64,000 bases of DNA from SZUA-229 sp041589175 (GCA_041589175.1 JBFHWF010000003.1:1-64000), one strand, 5' to 3'; numbered from the stretch's first letter, positions 41,690 through 51,114 are shown. Numbers and translations: made by a program. Notes: a model not told the origin generated them from the letters alone.

Positions 41690-42652
41690 ATGCTTAAAAA
41701 AATACGACTAATGGTGCTGCTGGCGCTGTTAGTGTCACATCTGCAGGTTTCCTATGCCTCAGACAAGGACGCAGGGCATACTCATGACTATCGGAGCTTC
41801 CACGCTAACGGTCATATCGACTATGGCAAGATTTCAGACTCGTACAGCGCGGATCTTGTCATGTACCTGGCGGGTAATCAGTTTATGGTGATGCGGGAGC
41901 TCATTCAGGATTTCCTCTCCAGGCATCCGGATATAAACACGGTGTATGTCGAAACCATACCGCCGGGGCAGATACTTAAAGGGCAGATTCTCAAGCAGGG
42001 CAAAATTAATGGTGAAAAAACCGCACGTAACCCGGATCTGTATGCCAGTGTAAATCTGGGGCATTTGCAGAAGCTTAAGAAAAACAAGCTGATGCAGGAT
42101 TACATGGTGTATACCCATAACAAGCTGGAGTTAATGGTCGCAAAGGGGAATCCGAAGAATATTCGCGGTGCTAATGATCTCGCTCGAGACGACCTGGTTC
42201 AGTCACATCCCAACCCGCTCACAGAGGGAATATTCAAGTTCTACGGTAGCGACATGCTGAAAGAGCTCGGTCTGTATGACAAGGTAACCAATGGGAAAAA
42301 ATGCAAGGCTTGCTGGGCAGTAGAAGGCAAAACATGGTTTACCGAGCGTCACCACCGTGAGACACCACATCGCATCGAGAACAATTTGGCGGATGTGGGG
42401 ATTGTCTGGACGACGGAGGTGAAACACGCGCAGGCAGAAAACCGGCAGGTGGAAGGCGTGAGTATCGCCCCACCATTTAATATGTCACATCGTGTAGGTT
42501 ATGCTATTGGTAAGCTGTCGACCGGGCGCAATGCAAAAAATTCAGATGCCTACATGGCCTACCTGGCGAGCGAGGCGGCACAGGATATTTATGCACGATA
42601 CGGTTTTGTAAAAGCCAGTGCGGATGAGCTGAAGATTCGCCCGATTCCATAG
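41690..42652 (+). CDS. orphan periplasmic substrate-binding protein (ModA-like)
   Basis: 320 residues from ATG 41690 (AGAGGAGCAGG upstream); signal peptide ends near LQVSYA. Type II periplasmic-binding fold: SADLVMYLAGNQFMVMRELI, NTVYVETIPPGQILKGQILK, DLYASVNLGHLQKLKKNKLM and LADVGIVWTTEVKH. It resembles molybdate-type binding proteins, and moaC is its upstream neighbour, but no ModB/ModC genes follow. It also has a CxxC pair (KKCKACWAVEG), unusual for this fold. The ligand is unproven. Confidence 0.7.
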   Translation: MLKKIRLMVLLALLVSHLQVSYASDKDAGHTHDYRSFHANGHIDYGKISDSYSADLVMYLAGNQFMVMRELIQDFLSRHPDINTVYVETIPPGQILKGQILKQGKINGEKTARNPDLYASVNLGHLQKLKKNKLMQDYMVYTHNKLELMVAKGNPKNIRGANDLARDDLVQSHPNPLTEGIFKFYGSDMLKELGLYDKVTNGKKCKACWAVEGKTWFTERHHRETPHRIENNLADVGIVWTTEVKHAQAENRQVEGVSIAPPFNMSHRVGYAIGKLSTGRNAKNSDAYMAYLASEAAQDIYARYGFVKASADELKIRPIP

Positions 42653-42675
42653 GCAGGCTAGCCATGCTTGATGTG

Positions 42676-42698
42676 TGGGCTTGCTCATTGCAAGCCCA
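42676..42698. terminator. hairpin between convergent genes
   Basis: TGGGCTTGC at 42676-42684 pairs perfectly with GCAAGCCCA at 42690-42698 around TCATT. It separates the binding-protein gene (ending at 42652) from the convergent DUF2333 gene (ending at 42721). No U-tract follows in either direction, so it is terminator-like but not a strong intrinsic terminator. Confidence 0.45.
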
Positions 42699-42720
42699 AA
42701 CTAGAAGGGCTGTTGTTGCG

Positions 42721-43782
42721 CTACCCTCTGGCAAGCAACTGTCGCAGGTCGATAACAGCCGCATTGGCACGAGAAATATAATTTGCCATGACCAGTGAGT
42801 GATTGGCAAACATACCAAAGCCGCCACCATTAAGGATGACAGGGCTCCAGACCGTTTCCTGTGTGGCCTCCAGTTCACGAATAATCTGTTGCAGGCTGAC
42901 GCGTGCGTTTTTCTTTTTCAATACTTCGGCAAAATCAGTTTCCACGGCTTTGAGCAGATGGCGTAATGCCCAGGCACTGCCACGGGCTTCATAAAAAACA
43001 TCGTCGATCTGTAACCACGGCGTTTTAACCTGTAGCTGTTGCTGTGCCGGTGTGGATTGCATGGCATCAGGATCACCGGCCAGATCGGTGTTCAGGCGCT
43101 CCTGTCCAACGCTGGCACTGAGACGTTGCGACAGACTCCCCAGTCGTTTGGAGACCAGCCCAAGCCATTCATTAAGATTATCTGCGCGGGCATAAAACTG
43201 TGCGTCCTGATCGTTATCGTCGGTGATGCGTTGCAAGTAGCTATACAGGGCTTTAATGGCTTTACGGTATTCAGACTCGGCGGCAGGAAGCATCCAGGAT
43301 TCTGAATCGATACGTAGCTGGTTTTCGGCAGCCACCATGTCTTTGTCTTCGATCGACTGTGACTGTGAACGGGTAAAGTCATTGCGCATCACCAGTGCCA
43401 TGTCACGAATTTGTGATAGCACACCAAACTCCCAGTTGGGGATGTTGTCCATAAAGATGCCGGGGGGCGTCATGTCATTCGACAGGTAACCGCCAGGTTT
43501 ATCGAGAATGCTCTCGGCGGTGATAATCAGGGTAGCTGTGGTGAGGTAGCCTGTGGACATGGTTTCGCCACGCTGGCTGGATAATGCGTGGGCCGATTCG
43601 AGTGGCTCAAATGAATCTATCTCATTATTCCAGTAAAAACCCAGTGCCAGTTGCACTAGAATGAAAAGCAGTATGAGTGGTGTCGCAATTTTAGTGATTT
43701 TACTGCTGTTTGCAGAACTGGATGCACCCGGCAGGCGTCGCAGGTTATCATAGGCATCGAATACATGATCGAGTAGTTTCAT
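42721..43782 (-). CDS. DUF2333 family membrane protein
   Basis: 353 residues with one N-terminal membrane helix (about 33-50, IATPLILLFILVQLALGFYW) and a large helical periplasmic region. Family-type stretches are LDKPGGYLSNDMTPPGIFMD, MDNIPNWEFGVLSQIRDMAL, QIDDVFYEARGSAWALRHLL and NGGGFGMFANHSLVMANYIS. DUF2333 is conserved in gammaproteobacteria but has no known function. It is divergent from the AsmA gene with a 105-bp gap. Confidence 0.85.
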   Translation of the reverse strand: MKLLDHVFDAYDNLRRLPGASSSANSSKITKIATPLILLFILVQLALGFYWNNEIDSFEPLESAHALSSQRGETMSTGYLTTATLIITAESILDKPGGYLSNDMTPPGIFMDNIPNWEFGVLSQIRDMALVMRNDFTRSQSQSIEDKDMVAAENQLRIDSESWMLPAAESEYRKAIKALYSYLQRITDDNDQDAQFYARADNLNEWLGLVSKRLGSLSQRLSASVGQERLNTDLAGDPDAMQSTPAQQQLQVKTPWLQIDDVFYEARGSAWALRHLLKAVETDFAEVLKKKNARVSLQQIIRELEATQETVWSPVILNGGGFGMFANHSLVMANYISRANAAVIDLRQLLARG

Positions 43783-43887
43783 ATCAGTCCCTGGGTCTTT
43801 GTGATTGTAGCTTGTCGCTGGTTCGACCTGGCGTTAGCAGATTCTGGGTTAAACGTAATTAACCATTGTAGCTGTTCGGAGAACAGA

Positions 43888-46128
43888 ATGAAATTTCTTA
43901 AAATTGGTTTACTTGGTATCGGTGCATTTGCTCTGGTCCTGCTGATGTCTCTGGTGATATTTGCAGTGACGTTTGATGCAAACGATTATCGTCCGCAGAT
44001 TCAGGCCCAGGTGGAGAAGGCGACAGGTCGCACATTTGAGGTGGCAGATATCAAGCCTTCAATTTTTCCCTGGGTTGGTATCGAACTACAACAGCTATCT
44101 CTTGGGAATGCCAGAGGTTTTACAAACACACAGATGGTTTCTATCGAGAAACTGGATGTAAAAATAGAAATGCTGCCGCTCATTAAGCAGTCGATTCATA
44201 TCGATACCTTGCGTGTTCATGGCATGACATTAAACCTGGGTAAAAATGCACAGGGCATCAGTAACTGGGCGGATATGCTGGAGCCGTCTTCACAGGAAAC
44301 TGAAGATCGTGCAAATCAGGAAGCACCGACTGAGCCAGGCAGAAGTGATGATGAGCCTGGGTTTGACCCGCTTGCCGCATTGCTGGTAAATGGAATTGAA
44401 ATACGAGATGCCAGTATACAATGGCATGATCAGCAGGCGGGGCAGAAAGTACAGGTTGCGCCGCTGAATTTTGAAACTGGAGCCATTCAGCTCGATACCC
44501 CGGTACCGCTTAAGCTGACCGCGTTCATTGAATCCAGTGCTCCCGAGGCGAAAGCCGAAGTCCAGCTGGATACGAATCTTAAAATACAGGCAGGTATGCA
44601 ACAGCTAAGTCTGCAAAACCTGAAGCTTCAGCTCGATGCGAACAGTGGCTTGGTACCCGGTGGTGCAGCGCAGTTAGTCTTTGAGGCATCGGCCAGTGTT
44701 GATATGCAGAACAAGCTTGTTACGCTGCCAAATTACACATTGAAAACATTCGGCCTGAACATGCAGGGCAATGCAACGCTTAGCGATTTTGCAAACCCTT
44801 CAGGGCAGCTGGAAATACAGCCATTTAATGCTCGTCAGCTGGCACAGAAGCTGGGTATCGTATTGCCGCCAATGCAATCCGCAACGGCGTTACAGACAGC
44901 AGCGATTAAGCTGGACTTTGCAATGACGCCAGCGGCGCTGGCTATTCATCCGCTAGCGATCAAACTGGATGCGTCGACCCTGACAGGGCGCGTTGATATC
45001 AAACCCTTATCCCCGGCAGGTATTCGCTATGATCTGAAGATGGATCAGATCACACTGGACGATTACATGCCGCCGGCTGTTGAGGCGGAAACGACAGACT
45101 CTGCACCGGCTGCCAATATCGAGTCCACACAGTCTGCTGGTGCAGCTGAACAGGATATTGCAATTGAATTACCGGTTGAGCTTATTCGGAGCCTGAATGT
45201 TGCGGGTCAGCTAAACATCGGTTCGATTCAGCTAAAGGGGCAGTCGTTAAGTCAGTTTGTCATGCAGACGAAAGTTAGCGACGGAGTCGTCAATATATCT
45301 GAACTCACTGCGCAGCTGCTGGAGGGGCATTTGCAGAGTCAGCTACGCGCAGATGTGCGACAGGAAATACCAAAATATACGGTTAGCCTGCAGGCAAAAG
45401 GCCTGAGGGCAGATTCACTGGTGACGCCGATATTACAGGAGCTGAGTGGTGAAGAAGCGGTAACCTTGCGCGGGGCAACGGATTTTGATGCGTCGATTAA
45501 CACCAGGGGCGTCATGTTAAAACAGTTAAAAGCCAATACGAATGGAGAGCTGAAGCTGAACGTGGGTAAGGCAGAAATTACCGGGGTCGATGCGGAGTAC
45601 TTTGTGCGTAAGGCGGTGGCAGGCTATCTGGAAGGTAAAGGGCAGGATGCAACACTGCTGCGCAGTGCCTACCAGCCAAAGGAAACGACGGCGCTTCGTG
45701 TGGCACGTGCTTCGGCACAGATTCGTCAGGGTGTGGTCACTAACAATGACCTGTTGTTAGAGGCATCTCGATTTAAAGTGAGTGGTGCAGGTACGGTTGT
45801 GTTACACGAAGAAACCATCGATTACCGAATGATCGTCGACCTTAACCCCGCATCTACAAATACTTCGGTGGAGAAGTTGCTGGATGTTCCCGTTCCGGTA
45901 AAAATCAGAGGTCGTTTTAATCAGCCAGACATCGGAATTGATAAGGGCGACTGGCTGAAGAATATTGCTCGGGCTAGCACCGCTCAGAAAACACAGGAAA
46001 TCAAACAGCAGGCCGAGCAGAAAGTCGAACAGAAAGTTGAGCAGAAAAAGTCTGAGATAGATCAGAAAGTGGAAGAGAAAAAAGAAGAGCTCAAGGAAAA
46101 ACTCTTCAAAGGACTGTTTGGGCGTTAG
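43888..46128 (+). CDS. asmA: AsmA family protein
   Basis: 746 residues from ATG 43888 (GGAG upstream; MKFLKIGLLGIGAFALVLL then a membrane anchor). The frame to 43801 is an extension without a ribosome site. Family start: FDANDYRPQIQAQVEKATGR, then KPSIFPWVGIELQQL, and the C-terminal AsmA repeat region GKAEITGVDAEYFVRKAVAG. AsmA proteins are inner-membrane anchored beta-rich proteins bridging the periplasm, thought to move or adjust phospholipids. The tail is a repetitive coiled coil (QKVEQKVEQKKSEIDQKVEE) ending KLFKGLFGR. mutY follows 2 bp later. Confidence 0.9.
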   Translation: MKFLKIGLLGIGAFALVLLMSLVIFAVTFDANDYRPQIQAQVEKATGRTFEVADIKPSIFPWVGIELQQLSLGNARGFTNTQMVSIEKLDVKIEMLPLIKQSIHIDTLRVHGMTLNLGKNAQGISNWADMLEPSSQETEDRANQEAPTEPGRSDDEPGFDPLAALLVNGIEIRDASIQWHDQQAGQKVQVAPLNFETGAIQLDTPVPLKLTAFIESSAPEAKAEVQLDTNLKIQAGMQQLSLQNLKLQLDANSGLVPGGAAQLVFEASASVDMQNKLVTLPNYTLKTFGLNMQGNATLSDFANPSGQLEIQPFNARQLAQKLGIVLPPMQSATALQTAAIKLDFAMTPAALAIHPLAIKLDASTLTGRVDIKPLSPAGIRYDLKMDQITLDDYMPPAVEAETTDSAPAANIESTQSAGAAEQDIAIELPVELIRSLNVAGQLNIGSIQLKGQSLSQFVMQTKVSDGVVNISELTAQLLEGHLQSQLRADVRQEIPKYTVSLQAKGLRADSLVTPILQELSGEEAVTLRGATDFDASINTRGVMLKQLKANTNGELKLNVGKAEITGVDAEYFVRKAVAGYLEGKGQDATLLRSAYQPKETTALRVARASAQIRQGVVTNNDLLLEASRFKVSGAGTVVLHEETIDYRMIVDLNPASTNTSVEKLLDVPVPVKIRGRFNQPDIGIDKGDWLKNIARASTAQKTQEIKQQAEQKVEQKVEQKKSEIDQKVEEKKEELKEKLFKGLFGR

Positions 46129-46130
46129 TG

Positions 46131-47195
46131 ATGGTGGTCGATGTTTCTGCGGCTATTTTAGGCTGGTACGACAAACAGGGTCGTAAAGACTTGCCCTGGC
46201 AACACCCGCGCACTGCGTATCGTGTATGGGTGTCTGAAATCATGTTGCAGCAGACCCAGGTGAAAACGGTGATTCCGTATTTCGAACGCTTTATGCAACG
46301 CTTTGAAAGCATCGACATGCTGGCCAGTGCCGAAGATGATGAGGTCATGCATTACTGGTCGGGGCTGGGTTATTACGCCAGGGCCAGAAATCTGCACCGT
46401 GCTGCCAGGGTGATTCGGGATGAATACGGAGGCAAGTTTCCCACTGAGTTCGATGATGTTCTTGCCTTACCGGGTATCGGTCGCTCGACCGCCGGTGCAA
46501 TTCTTGCGCAGGCGATGGGCCAGCGACATGCCATTCTGGATGGCAACGTCAAACGGGTACTGGCGCGTTTTCATGGCGTACATGGCTGGACAGGGCAGCA
46601 GACGGTACAGAAGCAGCTATGGCAGTATGCCGAGGCACATACGCCGAGTCATCGGCTGGCGGATTACACGCAGGGTATTATGGATCTTGGAGCCACTGTC
46701 TGTCGACGCGGTAAACCTGACTGTGAGTCATGTCCGTTGCAGGTCGACTGCGTCGCGTTTGCGACAGACCAGGTGGCCCTGTTACCAACACCAAAGCCCA
46801 GAAAAGACCTGCCCGTACGCAGGGTGCGTATGTTGTTGTTGCACCATAAGGCGCAGGTGTTGCTTGAGAAACGACCGCCCAGCGGTATCTGGGGTGGGCT
46901 ATGGAGCCTTCCCGAGATGGATCTGGAGGATCCTGTCGATGACTGGTGTCAGCAGCAGTTACAGCTTCCTGTGGGGGCGTTCAGCGAGCAGCCGGTCATG
47001 CGTCATACCTTCAGTCATTTTCATCTGGATATCACGCCCTGTCTGGTTGAGGTCAAAAACCCCAGTCAATGTGTGATGGAAGCCGAGCGCAGAGTCTGGT
47101 ATAAAGCGAGCCATAATGATCAGTCACAGCAGGCCCTCGGCCTGGCCGCGCCGGTCAATACACTGATTAACCGATTTATCGAGGAGAAGCCATGA
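46131..47195 (+). CDS. mutY: A/G-specific adenine glycosylase
   Basis: 354 residues from ATG 46131, two bases after the asmA stop (a GTG at 46128 overlaps that stop). Catalytic Glu37 in VSEIMLQQTQVKTVI, the helix-hairpin-helix LPGIGRSTAGAILAQAMGQR, and the Fe-S cluster ligands in CRRGKPDCESCPLQVDC. A C-terminal Nudix-like domain follows (PKPRKDLPVRRVRMLLLHH). It removes A paired with 8-oxoG. yggX follows with a 4-bp overlap, as in E. coli and Pseudomonas. Confidence 0.96.
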   Translation: MVVDVSAAILGWYDKQGRKDLPWQHPRTAYRVWVSEIMLQQTQVKTVIPYFERFMQRFESIDMLASAEDDEVMHYWSGLGYYARARNLHRAARVIRDEYGGKFPTEFDDVLALPGIGRSTAGAILAQAMGQRHAILDGNVKRVLARFHGVHGWTGQQTVQKQLWQYAEAHTPSHRLADYTQGIMDLGATVCRRGKPDCESCPLQVDCVAFATDQVALLPTPKPRKDLPVRRVRMLLLHHKAQVLLEKRPPSGIWGGLWSLPEMDLEDPVDDWCQQQLQLPVGAFSEQPVMRHTFSHFHLDITPCLVEVKNPSQCVMEAERRVWYKASHNDQSQQALGLAAPVNTLINRFIEEKP

Positions 47196-47467
47196 GTCGT
47201 ATGGTGCAATGCGTCAAACTGGGACGCGAAGCAGAAGGTCTTGAACGCCCAACCTATCCGGGCGAGCTGGGGCAGCGTATCTACAACAGTGTTTCCAAGG
47301 AAGCCTGGGCCGAGTGGCTCAAGCACCAGACCATGCTGATCAATGAGTATCGCCTGACACCGGTAGAGCCTAAGGCGCGTAAGTTCCTGGAAGAGCAGAT
47401 GGAAAAATTCTTCTTCAGTGAAGAAGGCAGTGAAGCACCGAAAGAGTTTGTGCCTCCCTCAAGCTAA
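47192..47467 (+). CDS. yggX: Fe(2+)-trafficking protein YggX
   Basis: 91 residues, the usual length. MSRMVQCVKLGREAEGLERP then TYPGELGQRIYNSVSKEAWA and LRLTPVEPKARKFLEEQ-type sequence (YRLTPVEPKARKFLEEQMEK). The single Cys7 near the N-terminus is conserved. YggX protects iron-sulfur clusters such as the one in MutY and is usually encoded next to mutY. The start overlaps mutY by 4 bp. Confidence 0.96.
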   Translation: MSRMVQCVKLGREAEGLERPTYPGELGQRIYNSVSKEAWAEWLKHQTMLINEYRLTPVEPKARKFLEEQMEKFFFSEEGSEAPKEFVPPSS

Positions 47468-47516
47468 GCGTATTGACTCCATAACGAGTCATTTAGAGTC
47501 ATTTAAACGCCTTTTC

Positions 47517-47530
47517 GACGAAAATTCGTC
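47517..47530. repeat. short hairpin after yggX
   Basis: GACGA and TCGTC pair around AAAT at 47517-47530, 50 bp after the yggX stop. Only a few T residues follow, so it is a weak candidate for ending the asmA-mutY-yggX transcript. The 182 bases 47468-47649 otherwise hold only the tRNA promoter and leader. Confidence 0.35.
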
Positions 47531-47547
47531 TTGATAGTGAATAGGGC

Positions 47548-47576
47548 TTGACTCTCTCTGCATGAACGGCTTTAAT
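47548..47576 (+). promoter_or_regulatory. strong stringent-type promoter of the tRNA-Phe operon
   Basis: TTGACT at 47548-47553, a spacer of exactly 17 bp, and TTTAAT at 47571-47576. The discriminator after it is GC-rich (ACGCGCTCCC), the hallmark of stable-RNA promoters inhibited by ppGpp. Transcription would begin about 47583, some 67 bp before the tRNA. Confidence 0.7.
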
Positions 47577-47649
47577 ACGCGCTCCCTGATTCAGGCATTC
47601 GTCTTCAGGGAAGCGTGATACCCACATGCACTTCAATAAGTGACACAAG

Positions 47650-47892
<243 letters not shown>

Positions 47893-48074
47893 TGCCCCCG
47901 GCCACCACTTCTTATTATTTTCCCATTTTAGAAAGACAGGCTAAGGTTACGAGACTCGACCCGAATCGAACTGCATGCAGCTCGATTGCTCGGCACGTCC
48001 ATGTGCCTCGGCCTGACGGCCCATGGGTTAATAAAGCTAACCCATGTCCAAATGGGCTTCCTGCCCATTTAGTT
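47893..48074 (+). repeat. 182-bp tandem repeat unit 2
   Basis: Same length as unit 1, with about a dozen base differences by eye, most in the first 100 bases; from the third hairpin on the copies are almost identical. Several differences keep the pairing: the first hairpin becomes AATCGA/TCGATT with inner CTGC/GCAG, and the second gains a G-U pair (GGCACGT/ATGTGCC). Retained structure despite changes suggests selection on RNA folding. It contains the tRNA 3' end and CCA again, which would be an RNase processing site. Confidence 0.8.
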
Positions 48075-48165
48075 TGCCCCGGCCACCACTTCTCAATAGC
48101 TCCGATTTTAGAAAGATCGGCTTAGGCTGTGAGATCTGCCCTGAATCGAACTGCTTGCCGTTGTG
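48075..48165 (+). repeat. partial, diverged third repeat copy
   Basis: Begins with the tRNA end (TGCCCCGGCCACCACTTCT, one C shorter than the other copies), then follows the unit to GAATCGAACTGC and loses similarity. So the array has two full units and about half of a third, similar in plan to the 3.14 copies described after E. coli tyrT. Confidence 0.75.
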
Positions 48166-48183
48166 CGCGCCTCTCAGGGCTTT
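48138..48183 (+). terminator. hairpin closing the tRNA-Phe repeat array
   Basis: GCCCTGA (48138-48144) pairs with TCAGGGC (48174-48180) around a 29-base loop, followed by TTT. It lies just before the next gene at 48201. The long loop and short U-run make it a weak terminator, so transcription may continue into the diguanylate cyclase gene. Confidence 0.45.
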
Positions 48184-48200
48184 GCTATATATAAGGGTAT

Positions 48201-49265
48201 ATGCAGCTTGCAAAATTGAATCGACCTTCCACTATTCTTATCGCCCTGTCCGGTTTCGTGCTGGTGCTGGGGATTTCTCTGGCTTACATTGTGTTAATCA
48301 CGGCAAATGACCTTCGTCAGGATGCGAGTATTATTAATACGGCCGGCCTGGTTCGAGGGGGTATGCAGCGACTTTCCAAAACAACACTGTCTGAGCGACT
48401 CGAAAATAATGATGAGTTAATCGCTGAACTGGATAACCTGGTGTTACAGATAAATATTTATGTGCATCAGAATGCTTCCAGTGATGAAGACAGGCGTTTT
48501 TTAAGGAGTGTCGAAGAATTATCAAATCAGTGGAATTCGTTGAAGCTGAAAGTTATAGAATATTCGAGGCAGCCGAGTCTTGAACTGCGGGAACAGCTTT
48601 TTGATGATAGTGAATATAGTTGGGAAGTGGCCAATAACCTGGTGTTTATGTCGCAGTATGTCACTGAGCGGAAGGTGGCAGATTTTTCGAAAATATTCTA
48701 TCTGATGCTGGTGTCGAATGTAGTCAGTATCGTGGTGTTGATCCTGGTGTTATTGTTGCGTGTTCGTAACAAGCTCGAATATGAATCATCCCATGATATG
48801 TTGACAGGCCTGCTGAATCGACGTGCGTATAATATGAGTATCCAGTCCGAAGTAGAACGAAATTTACGATATGAATTACCCGTGTCGTTGATACTTTTCG
48901 ATATCGATCACTTCAAAAAAGTAAACGATAACTATGGTCATAAGGCGGGTGACGCAGTGTTACGACAATTGTCGCAGCGGGTTCTTGCTTCGCTTAGAAA
49001 AATTGATTCGGTATATCGCATTGGTGGTGAAGAGTTTGCAATTATCTGTCCTGATACTGAGTTACCGGGTGCTCAACAACTTGCGGATAAGCTTCGTCAG
49101 GGAGTTGAGTCGATGCGCTTTGAACAGATCAGTCAGATAACCATTAGCCTTGGGGTTGCAGAGTATGATGCATCCTGGAGCGTCGATATGTTCTATCAGA
49201 ATGCAGATAAGGCACTCTACCTGGCAAAGAATAATGGACGAAATCGGGTGGAAGTTTTTCAGTAA
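48201..49265 (+). CDS. diguanylate cyclase with PilJ-like sensor
   Basis: 354 residues from ATG 48201; AAGGG lies only three bases before it, an unusually close spacing. Two membrane helices (about 9-35 and 166-190) enclose a periplasmic four-helix domain with GLVRGGMQRLSKTTL, like the PilJ N-terminal type. The GGDEF domain (about 200-354) has SVYRIGGEEFAII and an intact RxxD inhibitory site (RKID) five residues before it, so it should make cyclic di-GMP with feedback control. It has almost no room for its own promoter outside the tRNA repeats. Confidence 0.9.
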   Translation: MQLAKLNRPSTILIALSGFVLVLGISLAYIVLITANDLRQDASIINTAGLVRGGMQRLSKTTLSERLENNDELIAELDNLVLQINIYVHQNASSDEDRRFLRSVEELSNQWNSLKLKVIEYSRQPSLELREQLFDDSEYSWEVANNLVFMSQYVTERKVADFSKIFYLMLVSNVVSIVVLILVLLLRVRNKLEYESSHDMLTGLLNRRAYNMSIQSEVERNLRYELPVSLILFDIDHFKKVNDNYGHKAGDAVLRQLSQRVLASLRKIDSVYRIGGEEFAIICPDTELPGAQQLADKLRQGVESMRFEQISQITISLGVAEYDASWSVDMFYQNADKALYLAKNNGRNRVEVFQ

Positions 49266-51019
49266 TCGGTTTCGATCAATCGACGTGTCATATGCAGGCG
49301 CATGGCTCCCTGTTCGGTAATGGTGTGAAACAGGTGATGTGGGCTGGTCGAGCGATCAATAATAGCATCAAGATCATTTTCGAGCTCGCGGTAGTAATCC
49401 AGTAGTCGTAAATCAAAACGATTGAGTGCATTACTCAGCGGATCTTTAGCCTGTCTCTGGCGAATCACATCCATGCCTTCTTCGAATACATTGCCGAGGC
49501 ACATGTGAACCGCAGAAAACAGAGTGGCCCAGCCGTTGTGCCAGAACATCAGGTCCTTGTCGAAGGTTTCTCCGCCGGTACCGTCGCCGTTTAGCATCTG
49601 TTTTAACAGGTCGCGTTCGTTAACGGCTTCATGCAATTCCATCATATTGGCGCGCCCATAGGCATCAATGGTTGTGCTGGTCAGCATGAGGTGTACAGCG
49701 GGGTATTTTGTCAGAATGAAGGTGGCATCCTTGATGAGCTGTGCCGGTTGCTCAGGATTATGGGGGTTACGTTTGAGACGTGATGAAGGGGCAGAGGACA
49801 GAACCTGAACCTGATGCCCGCGTCTTCCCAGTTCTCTTGCCAAGCGTGCAAACACACCTTTCTTAAAGAGATCCATGGAAAAGTTAAGATGGCCCTGTTT
49901 GTGCAAAAGGCATAGCTGGATTTCTCGGCCATACTTCGGTGCTGTCGATACAATGTTTGCAATCTTTGTGACAGGGATGCGCTCTTTCAATTCACCCTGA
50001 CGGTTGACGACAACTTCCTGATGAAATTCATCGAAACTAATCTGTAGCATCACTTTGGCACGTGGCCAGTTTGCTGGGCGACGCTTTATTGCTGCAGCCA
50101 TCTTGCCCATGATGTCGTCGGTAATGTCGGGTGTATCGGCAAAATCACCATTGAGTAAGATGGCGAAAGTGGTCACATGCTGCATGCTGCCGATGGCATT
50201 GTAAAAATGATCGAGATGTTTCGTCAGGTCGCCGCCGGTAAACAGGATGGACTGTGTCAGTGCATCCACCTGCTGGTAGAGACTGTCCGGATCATCGGTA
50301 TTCTTCATTAATGGACGAAAGATAAACATGCAGTGACGGCAGGTTTGCGGACAGCCCATGGCAGGGATAATACCCAGTTTACTGAACTGCTCAGGCAGCT
50401 CGACATCATCCAGTGCGTCGACCAGTTGCAGGCGTTGCTTGTCCTCTTCTGCCAGCATGTCGCCATAGCGTTCCTTTTCCTGTCGCGCCAGATCCTTGTA
50501 GCCAACCGCGAAGCTTTTGCTAAACAGTTGAAGTGCGTCCCAGCTCGAGGTGATGAAATCGAGCAGGTTGTCTCGATCAGCTCTGTCATTGAGCAGCTGC
50601 TGTAACTGGTGTTGCTGTAGCTGAGGCTCACCCTGATAAGCACTCCAGTAGTCCATGTAACCTGAGACAAAGTCACGACTACTGTCACTTTGTAGCAGCA
50701 GTTGCATCAGGAAGGCCTGGGGGCCTTTGCTGAAAGCGGTGAGAACGGCCTGCTGGTAGTCGTTGTGAACATTGTGCTGTAACCAGTGATAGGCATACAG
50801 GTATGTCATCAGGAAGCTGAGGTTGTCTGCATCGGATGCACTTAGCCCGTGACGAACTAGCATGTCCCGCATATCACCACGGGTTAGTCGGTTGATTTCC
50901 GTCTTGAAACGATCACGCATACTGGCGAGATATGCCGTCTGCACATCCTGCTGGGCTTCTGCGCTGATCTGTATCTCACTGGAGGGACGACCTGACTGTA
51001 TGGTGACGGGTATATTCAT
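49259..51019 (-). CDS. uncharacterised radical SAM protein
   Basis: 586 residues from ATG 51019 (a GTG at 51037 is an alternative start; neither has a clear ribosome site). A helical N-terminal region of about 220 residues precedes a radical SAM core with the cluster motif in MGCPQTCRHCMFIFRPL, a CX3CX2C spacing, then SILFTGGDLTKHLDHFYNAI and IQLCLLHKQGHLNFSMDLF. The C-terminal region (about 470-586) is helical. It should bind a 4Fe-4S cluster and cleave S-adenosylmethionine to a radical; the substrate is unknown. It overlaps the convergent cyclase gene by 7 bp. Confidence 0.75.
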   Translation of the reverse strand: MNIPVTIQSGRPSSEIQISAEAQQDVQTAYLASMRDRFKTEINRLTRGDMRDMLVRHGLSASDADNLSFLMTYLYAYHWLQHNVHNDYQQAVLTAFSKGPQAFLMQLLLQSDSSRDFVSGYMDYWSAYQGEPQLQQHQLQQLLNDRADRDNLLDFITSSWDALQLFSKSFAVGYKDLARQEKERYGDMLAEEDKQRLQLVDALDDVELPEQFSKLGIIPAMGCPQTCRHCMFIFRPLMKNTDDPDSLYQQVDALTQSILFTGGDLTKHLDHFYNAIGSMQHVTTFAILLNGDFADTPDITDDIMGKMAAAIKRRPANWPRAKVMLQISFDEFHQEVVVNRQGELKERIPVTKIANIVSTAPKYGREIQLCLLHKQGHLNFSMDLFKKGVFARLARELGRRGHQVQVLSSAPSSRLKRNPHNPEQPAQLIKDATFILTKYPAVHLMLTSTTIDAYGRANMMELHEAVNERDLLKQMLNGDGTGGETFDKDLMFWHNGWATLFSAVHMCLGNVFEEGMDVIRQRQAKDPLSNALNRFDLRLLDYYRELENDLDAIIDRSTSPHHLFHTITEQGAMRLHMTRRLIETDY

Positions 51020-51114
51020 AATGGCGAAATGTAGCACATCAGGGCAATGAATTAACCCCAGTAGGACGCTGGCTAAGGCGCAGCCGGTCGTTTAAGTCTG
51101 TTAGTGTTTTACGA

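Noticed and set aside
47486..47504. Direct repeat of GAGTCATTT after yggX
   Set aside because: Two short copies only, no link to the tRNA repeats, no att-site partner.
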